Below, one piece after another: positions 35,179-46,323 of a DNA stretch of 64,000 nucleotides (its first letter is position 1; each line of letters begins with the position of its first letter). A program made the position numbers and the translations under genes. Source of the stretch: Sycon ciliatum (taxonomy: Eukaryota > Porifera > Calcarea > Leucosolenida > Sycettidae); NCBI RefSeq assembly GCF_964019385.1, contig NC_088654.1, positions 23,219,522-23,283,521 of the forward strand, written 5' to 3'. The notes beneath the pieces were generated by a model that saw only the letters and a list, made by a program, of their open reading frames with translations, searched no databases and was not told where the DNA came from.

Positions 35179-36456
35179 CGAGGCTTCGACGCAGACCGCT
35201 TCTGCGGTATGTTGTTGTCTTCCAATCTTCATCATTTTGCAACCACTGACACTGACCTGATGTTAGACGAATGGGCCGAGACATTTAATGCTGCACTTGA
35301 TATTGCAGCGCCTTATGTGCCCAGGAAGCGACCGAAGCGGAATCGGAAGACTTGCCCTTTCATGACCAAAGCTCTTCTTGACTTGATCAGGGAACGCAAA
35401 TCAGCCTTCAAGAAGTTAAAAGCAGCCAACTTTCGTGACATGGACATAATGGCGCAGTTCAAGAGATTACGTAGTCAGTCCAACAACTTGTACCGTCATC
35501 TTCAGAATCGTTACTTCGCGGATCGGTGCAGGACGTATGAACGGGAACCTCGACAGTTCTGGAAAATATTGAACACGATCACCAAGCGTACGCCACAGAG
35601 GCAAACAGTTACTATCCCAGCTGAGAGACTAAACGATTACTTCCACGCTATTGTCACCGATAAACATGCTACCTATGATCTGCCAAGGGGTCCGGCTAAC
35701 TCTACGGACCTCAGGACGTTCGAGGCGGTAACTGTCTCAGAAGTGAAAAGGCTAATCAGTGCCCTCCAGAGCCGCAAAGCTCCTGGCCCGGACGGAATTA
35801 TGCCTTTTTTGCTAAAGGTATCGAAAGACGTAGTCGCCCTGTCACTTACCATTTTGTACAACACTTCCCTCTCTTCTGGACACTTTCCATCCCGGTTCAA
35901 AATTGCCCACATCACCCCGATATTGAAGTCAAAACAAGGCCCCCGTAATTGCCCTTCCAATCACCGCCCGGTGTCTCTCACGTCTATTCTCGCCAAACTC
36001 CTTGAGCAGCTCGTGTTCTCTCGTCTGCAGGTGTTTTTCCAAGAACGTTGCCCGTTCCATGAAGATCAATTTGGTTTCCGGAAGCACCGGTCGATCGAGC
36101 AACTCCTCACGAAGGTAGCGAATGATTGGCTGCTGGCCCGCGAAGCGAGTCTGCATACAGCTGTTGTTTGCGTTGACCTGAAGAAGGCGTTTGATACCGT
36201 GCAACACCAGCAACTTCTCATCGCAATCGCGGCCGTGGGTATTTCTGGCATAGCCCTGGCTTGGTTGCAGTCATACCTCCGTGGACGACAGCAGCGCGTG
36301 GTTACCTACATCGGAACGTCTCCTCTGGTACCAGTCACTAGTGGCGTACCTCAAGGCACCATTCTGGGCCCTGTGCTCTTCAATTTATATGTGCAAAAGC
36401 TGCCGCTCACAGCTGATGCTCTTTCCTGCAAGCTGCCGATGTTCGCGGATGACATG
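35177..36456 (+). pseudogene. LINE-A ORF2, N-terminal half of reverse transcriptase
   Basis: In one open frame: a spacer domain, RKAPGPDGIMPFLLK, ITPILKSKQGPRNCPSNHRP, VSLTSILAKLLEQLV, QFGFRKHRSIEQLL, CVDLKKAFDTVQHQQLL, GVPQGTILGPVLFNLYVQKL, then MFADDM at the break. The sequence stops exactly after FADD-Met at 36456 where LINE-B begins. No stop codons in this part. Confidence 0.9.
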
Positions 36457-36508
36457 GCTTTTTTTTCTTCTAAAAATACCGAGTGGTAGGCAAATTGAGC
36501 GCTCTGAC

Positions 36509-37590
36509 ATGGACAGGCCAGCTGTCCATTTCCAGTGTCCAAAGACTGTGAAGCATCTGGACGTAGCAAAGGCAATTCAAGCCTGCAGTCTCTCGCTTGG
36601 AGATGTCCTCCAGATCGACCTGCACGGCCGGCCCGGGTCTTGTGTTCTGACCCTGCGTGATTTCGCCACCAGGGACAAGCTCGTCGCAGCAAATCTGCAG
36701 TTGGAGGGTAAGAGCATTGACGTGCTACCGGGAGATGGCACAGTATCGCTACCCGTGTTTACATTTATGGTTGCGAACCGGCATTACATCTGGGCCACAT
36801 AGAGTCGGCTTTGGGGGAATTTGGCGAAATTGTCGGCAATATTGATTGCGAATTTGCCACCGTTGAGAAATTCAAAATTCTCACGGGGGTACGACGGGTG
36901 CTAATGATTCTGAAGAAAGGTGTACCCTGCAAGCTAAGCATTCAGAAAAGGTCGTACCGTACACATCACCGCGACCAGATACAGACGTGCTTTCGCTGTG
37001 GTGTATCTGGCCACCAAGCACGTGACTGTCCTGCACGCCCAAATGCTGCACGTACACGTACGCATCACACTTCGTACTCTACTGTCGTACAGGGCCAGGC
37101 TGCGGACCGTACGGCGGATGACAGTCCGGATGTACTCGTTCATGTACAAGAACCCACTGGCGCTGAACCAAATCCAGGAGCTGCGATAGCAGGCGAAGCA
37201 ACAGATAGCAACTGCCCATGTCCACCAAAAGGTTCAACCACACTAGAGGGCTCGAGCCAACAACAACAGCAGCAGCAGCACTGCGACAAGCGACCACCAA
37301 GGGTCTCTAAGATACCTGTACGGCAGGCAGCTAATTCTGTACCAGTCGCCACGCCAACAACCCTGCCAGCAGAAGAGGCTACACGTGGAGTGCCGGCATT
37401 TCCGCTCTCTCGTGGGAAGGGGTGTCACTCTTCACCTGATGACGAAGGATTCATCCGCGCATCAGGCAAGCACACATTCAGCGCAAGAGTCCTGGCATTC
37501 GACCCCCAAGTCGCATGGGCAAATGAGGCATCTGCAAAAGAGATGCACCGCCTTGCCCAACGTGTGAGGAGTCGGCGAGGAAGCCAATAA
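36509..37590 (+). pseudogene. LINE-B ORF1 with CCHC zinc knuckle, one frameshift
   Basis: From the ATG at 36509 the frame runs about 80 codons (AIQACSLSLGDVLQIDL) and shifts by one base near 36755-36780. It continues as GHIESALGEFGEIV...GVRRVLMILKKGVP and a zinc knuckle CFRCGVSGHQARDC (C-x2-C-x4-H-x4-C), then a Gln/Pro-rich linker and a C-terminal basic tail (RLAQRVRSRRGSQ). Such nucleic-acid-binding ORF1 proteins coat LINE RNA. The frameshift would truncate the product before the knuckle. Confidence 0.8.
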
Positions 37591-37740
37591 CCAGTAAACT
37601 TCTGCTTGTAATCTCGATTCTATGCTAGTCCTCGTCATGATTGTTCTTTTACTTACTAATTACTACTTTTCACTGCTATATCGTCTTTAAATCCACACGC
37701 TCAGGTATTCTCTCCACGAGCTGCCACCATCAGTTTTCCG

Positions 37741-40539
37741 GTGAGCACCCAGGATACCCGAACGCTTAAACTAGGTTTTTTGAATGTCTGTAGCTTGCGC
37801 TACAAAGTAGATGAAGTAACGGCACTCCTCCGGGTGCAGGACTTTGATGTTTTTGGATTGGCCGAAACCTGGCTGGACAGCACTATTGGTGACGGAGAAG
37901 TAGCTATTCCTGGATACAGCCTCACAAGGACCGATCGCAGCGGCAGGCGAGGTGGCGGCACGTGTATCTATTACAAATCCACCCTGCCAATCAAACCGCG
38001 CCCAGATCTAAGCGTAAGCGGCTTAGAGCTGGTGTGGGTTGACGTACAGATACATCGACAGCATCACCGTGTCGGCTGCGCCTACAGGCCGCCTGACACA
38101 TCCGTGGAGTTTTGGACTGATTTAGAAAGTGCCATGCATAGTGCTGGCTCTTCAGCCACGTCTTTAACTTTGTTGGGGGATTTCAATGTGGACTTGTCCG
38201 CAAATCACCCCAATCATCAGCGAACCCATCTACAGAGCCTGTGCTGCACCTTCGACTTAACCAACTGCGTGGATGCAGTGACGCGCATCACTCCAAGTAC
38301 GCCGAAAGGCACCCTTATTGACCTTGTCCTCACGGACAGGAAGATGGTATCCAGCTGCAGGGTGATACCTTGTCTGATCAGTGATCACAGCGCTGTGCTC
38401 GCCAACCTGAACATTTCAGTTCCTCGTGCAGAGACTCAATCGAAGCAGGCCAGGCGGATTCGGAATATAAGTATCCCTGAGTTCAGAATCGCTCTGGAGC
38501 AAGAACTTCAGCATTTCCCTTCCCTTCCACAGTCGTCAAGCGTGGATGATACGTGGCATGATTGGCACTCGCGCTTTATGACTGTCCTGGACAGGTATGC
38601 TCCGATGAAGACTGTACCACCGCGCCGCAAGCCTCTACCTCCATGGTCCGACCGTGAGACGTATCAACTCATCAGGACACGGAATAGGCTGCACACGCGC
38701 TGGCTCCGGAACCCCGAAGATATGGCACTTCACAGTGCATTCAAACTGGCTCGGACGCAGGCATCTAACGCGATTCGGCGCAAACGAAACTCGTATTTTC
38801 ATCAGACATGTCAATCTGCATCTGCAAACCCTCGTAAGCTCTGGCAGCTCATCAACAGCCTTACAGGCCGTACCCGAGCACAACCGGATCCTACATGCGA
38901 CGTTGAAGAGGTCGGCAATACGTTCCATCAAGTTGTGACCGATGCCAATAGACCTCCCATATTGGCAGAACCTCAGGGGCCATTGAGAGGGGAAGTCCTT
39001 TCAGATTTTCGAGGGACTGATGCAGGTTCCGTTTACGAACTGCTCCGTAAAGTCGACGCCAGAAAAGCAACCGGTAGTGACGGGGTCCCAGGATCGTTGC
39101 TGCTCGCCACTGCCGACATCATCGCACCAAGCCTCACCCAACTTTTCAACATGTCCCTGAAATCGGGTATCGTTCCTCGGGCCTTCAAGCTAGCAGAGGT
39201 TCGCCCCCTCTTCAAATCGGGAGATCCTGCTTCCCCTGCGAATTATAGACCAGTATCTCTACTACCCATTATTTCGAAAATCCTCGAGCGGATTGTACAA
39301 AACCAGTTACAAGGTCAGCTTTCCCGTGTTCATGCGCTGCCTGACACGCAGTTTGTGTACCGGCATGGCTACTCAACAGAAGATGCATTGGTTGTCCTGA
39401 CGGACACGCTCCTGGAGGCCCGCGATCGACGCCAGGTATCGGGAGTGTGCTTTCTCGATCTCTCCAAGGCATTTGACAAAGTCAGTCATGAGCGTCTCAT
39501 TCAGGACCTGTTTGATTTAGGAGTGACAGGCAGACCCCTTCGCTGGCTCATCAGCTACCTCAGTGAGCGGACACAGCGAGTTTGTTTCGGGGCCAGCAGC
39601 AGCACAATCACCTCTTGCAGCTGCGGTGTGCCCCAGGGATCGGTGCTCGGCCCGTTGCTCTTTAACGTGTACACAAGAGATGTTCCTCAAGTAGCCCAAT
39701 CCGCAGCCACGATCCAGTTCGCCGATGACGTCGCAGTATATTGTAGCGCTGACACGACTCAGGCTGTTGCCAGTACGCTCTCCACCGCAGTCTCCTCCTT
39801 GGCTGCATGGCTGGAAGAGCGAGGACTGATTCTGAATGAGAAGAAGAGTCAAGTTCTCACAGTCTTTCCTGGGAGAGACGCTGGACCCCGGGTCACAGTC
39901 TTCTGTCGCAGTCAAGCTCTGCCGACAGTCACCAGCGCGAAGTACCTTGGCGTCATCATTGACGAGGGGCTGAACTTTCAGCAACACCTGAAAGCCATTA
40001 CAGCAAAGGTGTCCCGCAAAGTAGGTGCCCTCTGGCGGACTCGGAGATGCTTGAGCCTGGCGGCCCGAGTCACCTACTTGAAGTCCGTGGTGATGCCGGA
40101 TCTGACCTACGCATCAAGTTGTTTCGTGTTCTGTCTAACTGCCCAGCAAGCAACGGATCTCCAGACGCTGGAGAACAAAGCGGTTCGCGCAGTTTTTGGC
40201 GCTCGGCCATACGACTCTGCTCAACCTCTCCTCCAACGGGTGGAACTCTACCGAATCTCAGAGCTGCACAAGCAAAAGGCGCTAATGCTCACCTGGCGAT
40301 GCATCCACGGCATTGCGGGGAACCGGCTCTGTGGACTGATTTCAAGGTCACCAGATCGGCGTACCCGCTTGCAGAAGGACATCGGAGCGCACATACCACC
40401 CGCCGCAAGCCGCGCTGGTCAGGCTAGGTTCTCTGTTGCCGCTCCCAAGCTGTGGAACGCACTACCCAGCGACATCCGCACCATCCCCCAACGCAGTGTG
40501 TTCAAAATGTCAGTCATCCCACATACGCTCGCTCCATGA
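37741..40539 (+). CDS. LINE-B ORF2: APE endonuclease and reverse transcriptase, intact
   Basis: A 932-codon open frame. Endonuclease (about 10-230): FLNVCSLRYK, GLAETWLDSTIGD, RTDRSGRRGGGTC, AYRPPDTSVEF, LLGDFNVDLS and SDHSAV. Reverse transcriptase (about 430-710): RKATGSDGVPGSLL, PLFKSGDPASPANYRPVSLL, QFVYRHGYSTEDAL, CFLDLSKAFDKVSHERLI, GVPQGSVLGPLLFNVYTRDV and FADDVAVY; then YLGVIIDEGLNF and APKLWNALPSDIR. All catalytic residues visible are present. One deviation: QFVYRHG where relatives have QFxFR. The first usable codon is GTG at 37741; no in-frame ATG precedes the endonuclease, so ORF2 may start by reinitiation or at a non-AUG codon. Confidence 0.92.
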   Translation: MSTQDTRTLKLGFLNVCSLRYKVDEVTALLRVQDFDVFGLAETWLDSTIGDGEVAIPGYSLTRTDRSGRRGGGTCIYYKSTLPIKPRPDLSVSGLELVWVDVQIHRQHHRVGCAYRPPDTSVEFWTDLESAMHSAGSSATSLTLLGDFNVDLSANHPNHQRTHLQSLCCTFDLTNCVDAVTRITPSTPKGTLIDLVLTDRKMVSSCRVIPCLISDHSAVLANLNISVPRAETQSKQARRIRNISIPEFRIALEQELQHFPSLPQSSSVDDTWHDWHSRFMTVLDRYAPMKTVPPRRKPLPPWSDRETYQLIRTRNRLHTRWLRNPEDMALHSAFKLARTQASNAIRRKRNSYFHQTCQSASANPRKLWQLINSLTGRTRAQPDPTCDVEEVGNTFHQVVTDANRPPILAEPQGPLRGEVLSDFRGTDAGSVYELLRKVDARKATGSDGVPGSLLLATADIIAPSLTQLFNMSLKSGIVPRAFKLAEVRPLFKSGDPASPANYRPVSLLPIISKILERIVQNQLQGQLSRVHALPDTQFVYRHGYSTEDALVVLTDTLLEARDRRQVSGVCFLDLSKAFDKVSHERLIQDLFDLGVTGRPLRWLISYLSERTQRVCFGASSSTITSCSCGVPQGSVLGPLLFNVYTRDVPQVAQSAATIQFADDVAVYCSADTTQAVASTLSTAVSSLAAWLEERGLILNEKKSQVLTVFPGRDAGPRVTVFCRSQALPTVTSAKYLGVIIDEGLNFQQHLKAITAKVSRKVGALWRTRRCLSLAARVTYLKSVVMPDLTYASSCFVFCLTAQQATDLQTLENKAVRAVFGARPYDSAQPLLQRVELYRISELHKQKALMLTWRCIHGIAGNRLCGLISRSPDRRTRLQKDIGAHIPPAASRAGQARFSVAAPKLWNALPSDIRTIPQRSVFKMSVIPHTLAP

Positions 40540-40930
40540 AACGTATCACCCATTATTCCAGTCACTGTTGCTGTCGCATCCACTCGCAGTCCACGTCCAC
40601 TGATGTCGACCGAGGTAGCTCTCTTGCTACTGTGAAAATAGTGACATGTACCCAGCTAATATCTCTGCTTCGTTCAGGGAATTCAGAATAGGAAGTCGGC
40701 TGTACCACCCGCTCTTTTCTTTTTACTTTTAAAAGCGATTATTAGCAATAACATGGAAATTTGTTCCTTGGCTCACCATCTGAGTTCTTAAAGCTATTAT
40801 TCATTTTCTGCTGCCCCCAGTTATTTCTTTTACTTGTATTAGTATTATTTTTTTTGCCTTCGCTTTCTTGTTATTGGGCAACTTGCCCGTTAGAATCTGC
40901 GAAGTAAAATAAACAACAACAACAACAACA

Positions 40931-41787
40931 ACATGACGCTGTATGCCAGTAGAAGGTCGCCAAATGAAGCTGTCAACGCCGTCAACAAGGTACTTTCAGT
41001 GCTTGCTCTAGATCTTGCGGACCTAGGGTTGTCAGTCAACTCTGCCAAAACTGTCGCCATGGTCATTTCCAAACTCCCCCTGCACCTGTCTGTTCCTGTG
41101 ATACTCAATGATCAGGTATTGACCCGCGTTACCAGCACCCGAATCCTGGGGGTCATCATTGATGACCGCCTAACGTGGTCGCCTCACATTGACTTTGTAA
41201 TTCGCAAGACATGTGCTAAGGTTGGCGCTCTTCGTCGGTCCTTTCGGCAATTGAGCAGGAAGGCCAGGAGGCAATTTATTGTATCAGTCATTCTACCTGA
41301 TCTTTTGTACTGTTGCTCGTGTTCTGTAACGAAGCTGTCCGCTAAGGACCGCCAAAGGCTCTCTACTGTGTTCCGCCGTGCTGTGCGAGCTGCCTGTGGT
41401 ACTAAGTCACAGGACGACATCACGCCATTATGGACCACATTGGCGATTTATCCATTTGAACACTATAATATAATTCTCAACTTTGCCCAGTTTATTCATA
41501 GAAATCATGTCATCATCTCACTGCCTACCCTAACAGAATTATTTCCACCGATCACAACAGGCCTTAGAACTAGAAGCCACTCTAATGCTTCCATTGCCAT
41601 ATCTAAGCACCGGACAACTGATGGAGTAAATTCTTTTTCTAATCGTGCCGCAATTTTCTTTAATACACTGCCTGCCGAGTGGCGCAGACACCACCGTACC
41701 TCTACATTTGCAAACCAACTCAGGGATCTTTTTAAAGACCCAGTGGCGTTTAAGAAGTATTTTGACCTTCTTTTTGGAATCTGTTGA
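40931..41787 (+). pseudogene. LINE-A ORF2, C-terminal half
   Basis: It resumes in phase directly after the FADD-Met break: TLYASRRSPNEAVNAVNKVL, SVNSAKTVAMVI, RILGVIIDDRLTWSPHIDFV, LPDLLYCCSCS and FSNRAAIFFNTLPAEWRR, to a TGA at 41785. Open throughout, so LINE-A was little decayed when LINE-B entered. Confidence 0.9.
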
Positions 41788-41996
41788 GTTTCTCGATGAT
41801 CTTGATAGTTCTTGTACTAAGCTTGAAGTTGACTTGGTGTTTGATTACTGTACTGCTTGATGTCTGGATTCCAATTCTTTCTATTTTTTCTTTTCTTTTC
41901 CTTTCCTTTCCACTTACCCCGTTATCGGCCCTCTTAAGAGTTGTGTGTATCACTGTTGAGGCATCCGATGGTAAATAAAATAAATACTACTACTAC

Positions 41997-42566
41997 TAGG
42001 GAGTCTGCAGCGGTCATCTTCGGTGGTAGACAGTTCCAAAGTACAGAAGTTCTAAATAGGAACATTGACTTTGATAACGACTTGTATTTAGGTAAAATGA
42101 TTTTGTTAGGCCGCCGGACACTTTTAGAAACACTGAAACTACATGTAAATTGCGAGAGGTAACTAGGGTGGTGGAAGATAAACTTATGCAGCGTAACCAA
42201 ACACATGAATTGCCGCCGATACTTGAGAGACTCGAGCACCGCTAGCTTGTTCAAGTCGGACTTGGTAGTTTCGTACTGGAACTTAATCTTCTTCTTCTTG
42301 AGGTATGACCGTACAAAACGCGCTTGGATTTTCTCCAAGGTTTCTGTGTGCTTTGATGTGCGACGACACGACCATACTGCTGCAGCATATTCCACCACCG
42401 GTCTCACGTAGCCTTTGTATAAGATCATGAGTGCTTTTGTTGTTAGACGATTTGACATAATTATAACATAGCAGATTCACACGTTGTCGGAACTTCGAGA
42501 GCACAGATTCGAAATGATAGCCTTGACGGCTTGAGTCAAACAGGACGCCCAGATATTTAATGGTGG
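41997..42566 (-). pseudogene. LINE-C reverse transcriptase C-terminal fragment
   Basis: On the minus strand: IKYLGVLFDSSRQGYHFESV in one frame, then LMILYKGYVRPVVEYAAAVW, LEKIQARFVRSYLKKKK and TSVLWNCLPPKMTAADS in another. Typical LINE C-terminal region. Truncated at its 5' side by the element at 42567 and joined at its 3' side to the LINE-A tail. Confidence 0.8.
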
Positions 42567-43146
42567 TAGGCCTCGACCAAATATGCTAAAAAAAGAGCAT
42601 AATATGCTCTCTTTTTTTAGCATATTTGGTCGACGACCAAATATGCTAAAAAAGAGAGCATTATTATGCTCGTCGCATATCAGGGAAAACGTCCATAATA
42701 TGCCCAAGGCTTAGCAAGAAATGCAAAAAGATATGCCAAAATATGCCAAAAAATGCTCGACATAAGCTGAAAGTGTAGATCATTTCAGTAAAATTACAAC
42801 CTTGGAATATTCATTGGCTTCACGGCTATCATGCTTTTGGTGCAAATCAAAACACATGCGGAATAGTATGGCTGGGGTGTGTCCCCACTCCCCAGCAACC
42901 GTAGCGATAGTGTTCATCTATGGGGAAATGTAGCAAACGCCTTAACCATTCCAAATTCATCCATAAAAGGCATTTCTGAACGCATTTTTGTGTCCATAAT
43001 ATGAATGTTTTGTCCTCATTTTCTTCAGAATATTTTAATTATAATTATGCTGGCTTCATTCCAAAGTTCCCTTTGTCGCTCAATATGCCATAATATGAAC
43101 ACAAAAATATGCGGAAATATGCGCAAGCATATTTGATCGAGGCCTA
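42567..43146. mobile_element. hAT-like non-autonomous element
   Basis: The ends are TAGGCCTCGACCAAATATGC and the complement of TAGGCCTCGATCAAATATGC. ATATGC/GCATAT repeats fill the termini, and two strong hairpins lie at 42575-42670. The flanking 8-mers differ (AATGGTGG, GATGCTCC), so no target duplication remains; the flanks are two head-to-head LINE-C fragments, suggesting recombination. Confidence 0.65.
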
Positions 43147-43149
43147 GAT

Positions 43150-43790
43150 GCTCCTTTACAAGAGCTACGTTCGACCCGTTATAGAGTATGGTGTTGTGGT
43201 GTGGGCGTACCGGCTACCTGCTTCTGATTTGTGTGAGCTAGACAAACTCCAAGCAAGATTCATCAGGTCGTACTTGTGACGGCGTAAGTTTCGATTTGCC
43301 TTCGACACGCCAAAGCAAGATCTGAACGCATTCGCAAAACTAGAATCACTGCAGTACCGTAGACAATTCATTAGCCTAGTTACATTGCACAAGTTTATTT
43401 TCAAACACCGGAACACCTAGGCTCAGTTCAGTTTTAATATTTCCCGTAGTGAGAGACGCCCCAACAAAATTATCCTCCCCAAAGCCTTGACAACATCCAA
43501 ATCACTTTTTTTTATTCAAAACCTCCCTTTTATGGAATTGTCTCCCACCCACATTGACTTCGGAATCTTCTGTCCATTTATTCAAGAGAGAGTAGCGCAA
43601 ACATTCTTGTCAGTATTCAGGTCTACTCGCTGGCATGCCGTTACCCTGTTCATCGTATTCCCCCCCCCCCTTCCCAATCTGTACTCTCTTGTACCATCAT
43701 CCTTCAATGCGACGTACCCCACGATAGGCGGTCAACCTTTGGGTCATCCTAATAAAGTTATTATTATTACTGTATTATTATTATTATTTC
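43150..43790 (+). pseudogene. LINE-C C-terminal fragment with 3' tail
   Basis: LLYKSYVRPVIEYGVVVWAY and LDKLQARFIRSYL parallel the 41997-42566 copy in opposite orientation. An in-frame stop follows RSYL and further frame changes are present. The 3' end has CCCACGATAGGCGGTCAACC and GGTCATCCTAATAAAG, then (TTA)n, the tail seen at 6565 and 24470. Confidence 0.78.
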
Positions 43791-43821
43791 AAACTCCGGT
43801 ATTGAGCCAATAATAAAAGTA

Positions 43822-43880
43822 GAAAGGAAAAGGACATATGGAAACGAGTTAAGAGTAACTCTCCACCACTGTAACTAGAT
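43822..43880 (+). repeat. fragment of 23-kb ribozyme-unit family
   Basis: GTAGAAAGGAAAAGGACATA and the next 40 bases match the outer arm at 23125. Only this terminal piece is present. Confidence 0.75.
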
Positions 43881-43912
43881 ACGCGAAAAGCACTAGTGCA
43901 CTAAGGGCTAGT

Positions 43913-44044
43913 TGTCGACCGGCAATAATTATGCTTGTAATGCCAATTTTGCATGCGAAATGGTGTTATAATGCCAGCATTATGCCACCTGGAAAAAAGG
44001 ACTATAATGCCAGCCATAATGCTAGCATTACCCGCCCATGCCTA
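43913..44044 (+). mobile_element. right half of a split hAT element
   Basis: It matches 16438-16572 and ends CATTACCCGCCCATGCCTA. The next 8 bases, TAAGAGCC (44045-44052), equal those before the left half at 21802. The flank then continues the tandem-repeat unit cut at 21801. Confidence 0.8.
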
Positions 44045-44320
44045 TAAGAGCCCCATTGTGCAAATGCCCTTGTTTTTCGGATGCCATTTTATGCTCCTTC
44101 TCAACAAGGACCAGATTATGCGAAAAATTATGCCGGCATAATCCGCTTACCCCTAAAGGTCGGCAGGCTGTCCGTTGCAGGTTTTAGGCGGGAGTATGGA
44201 TGGAAAGCGCCTGTTGGTGGATGGCGTAGCGAGGCAAGCAATCGTGGCTTCCAGTTCAGTTTGAGATCGGTGGAAAAGATGATGCTGGACTGATTGCAAA
44301 TTTCATATCCTGGATAGCCA

Positions 44321-44924
44321 TTTCCCAAAGGTGCTCTTTTAATTCGCACTTAGTGCTTTTCGCGTCTCTCAAAATATGCTGAAAAAGTGCTCTGTTTTCA
44401 GTGAAAACAGGCAAAAAGTGCTCTTTTTTCAGTGAAGCATAGCCATGATACATGTTCAGATATGAACCCAAGATGAGAAATGAATACGCACTCTTCCATT
44501 TATAGGTCCACGAAAGGCAAAACAGGAAGTAAAGTTCACTTTTATGTTTATGACTTATGTACATGTATCTACATGTATGTCATTCGGATCTTCCCAAGTT
44601 GTACATTGTACTGTTGAGATACCGAATTCAAATAAATCATTACCACACCAATACCAAAAACCCACTTTTTACAGCATTGTGTACACCGGGTACAAGCTTC
44701 ACCAACTTGTTGCCCCCCAAAAAAGTGGCGTGCCAACTTCCAAGGCCCATGGAGCACTGGGAAACTTTGATCGCATGCATGAGCGAACAGATTTTAGCAC
44801 TTTTTCAGCTAAAAAAGCTCAAAAAGGACGATACTCACTGAAAAACGCAATAAAGGGCGAAAGAAACGGGCTTTTCCAAAAAGGGCCAAAAAGGGCGGAA
44901 AACAGGGCGAGCACCTTTGGGAAA
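44321..44924. mobile_element. TIR element rich in AAAGTGCT motifs
   Basis: TTTCCCAAAGGTGCTC at 44321 is mirrored by GAGCACCTTTGGGAAA ending at 44924. Subterminal AAAAAGTGCTC/AAAAAGGGC repeats suggest a hAT-like non-autonomous element. No target duplication is clear. Confidence 0.6.
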
Positions 44925-44928
44925 GGGC

Positions 44929-46323
44929 AGCTTATACATGTAGACCTCTACATTGTCTGAGCGAATGAACCAGATTTTGTGACGTCATTGCTGGAAGGTT
45001 GAGGTGAGGCCAGAAGAACGTCTTAGGTAGAGAGCGTATTTGCACCCACTGTCTAGTCGATTTTGTGGATCGCACATGAAATGGATACACAGACAAAGCA
45101 GGCCAAGTACATGAGAGAGTGGACGATGTGCGGATCGACACGGCCTGCGGGTACTTCATTAAAGTTACCCGTGACATAACTAGGATAAAAGTTAATCACT
45201 GCAAAAACATTGCCAAGTATGTGAGCACTTTGGACTTGACAGAAGAGTGCACGGGCGACGTTGACAAAACATACTGCGGTGACTGTCACTATCATGACAG
45301 CAGGGCACATCGCACGCAGCATTGCAGATCGTGTCGAATTGCGCATCATAATATTGCAAAATTGCTCCTGTGCATGCAAGTGGATTTCATTGCACTTCTC
45401 AGTTTGGGAAATGCTCGATTATGACAATTCTCCGTGTGAGTGCACTAGCCCTGAACAGACATGTAGGTGAACCGTTTGTGGTGTCTCATAGCCTACCTCA
45501 CGACCTTCTGCTTCCTTTCTTCATCACTTGTATCTTGCAGGTATATCATCCCGTGACGACCACATTGAAGTCTGAATTTGAAGTGTGAAGATGCTTCAGC
45601 AACCACATCGTACTTTTCCATTGCTTTCAAGGCATTGTGCTTCTACTGTGCATGTGTGTAACTTGTGGGGTAAACATGTGATGACATTGTATGCTGGCGA
45701 CACGGTCAGATGTTCATGCGTCTAATGTACACCTGCATGTTATGCATTGAAAAGGATTTGCCACTTGCGATCCTGGGACGAGTATCAGGTCCGCTTTGTC
45801 CTGTGTGGGCTGTATCAGATTGCTGTTCACTTCTCTATCTGTTGGATATGTGACTTTCTGCAAGTTTCTGGTGTATGATGGCCACGTCCTTGCTTGTCAC
45901 TTTGTATGATATTACATTCTGTATTCGCTGCTTCCATGGCATGGTCTGTAAACTGCAATCCTTGGGCAAATGTCATGTTTGCTATGTTGTGCTTTGGCCG
46001 TCAGCTTGTCTACACGCTGTAGTTGAATTATTTTTGTTTCACAACTGACTTCCTCAAGTACGGTGGCCACTGCTTTGCATGGCATTATACATGAAGAATT
46101 TCCTGTTTGTGTCGTGTGCATGTGCGTATGTGTGCGTGGCCACGTGTGTGTGCCGTGTGCATACACATGTTTGTGTATCTGTGTTCGGGGTAGCGAGGCG
46201 GAGAGGGCTGGTATGTATCAGTGTGTTATTGCAGTTGCATGGCTACATACAGTACATCGCGCGCGTGCTCAACATGTTTACCTTCGGGGTTGGGGTGGGG
46301 AGGGAACGGAAAAAGAGCTGAAA
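44929..46323. other. unassigned sequence
   Basis: Several short plus-strand frames (45119-45424, 46063-46335) lack recognisable domains. The region could contain introns or UTR of a gene whose last exon may be at 47368. Confidence 0.35.

Larger units (their letters stand above)
36457..40930 (+). mobile_element. LINE-B, near full-length APE-type LINE
   Basis: A 4.47-kb insertion with a 5-bp duplication ACATG (36452-36456 and 40931-40935). A short 5' leader of 52 bases, ORF1, 150-bp gap, ORF2, about 390-bp 3' region and (AAC)n tail after GCGAAGTAAAATAAA. The 3' end resembles that of the 24604-27056 LINE. Confidence 0.92.
33480..41996 (+). mobile_element. LINE-A, older LINE carrying nested insertions
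   Basis: In order: ORF1 tail, APE endonuclease, poly-A retroposon (34863-35176), reverse transcriptase up to FADD-Met, LINE-B (36457-40930), rest of ORF2, then a 3' end GTAAATAAAATAAA with (TAC)n at 41985-41996. Removing the two insertions restores collinear homology to the family. Confidence 0.88.

Noticed and set aside
42567..43146. Confident hAT insertion
   Set aside because: The ends fit hAT, but the 8-bp flanks do not match, so it was kept only as hAT-like.
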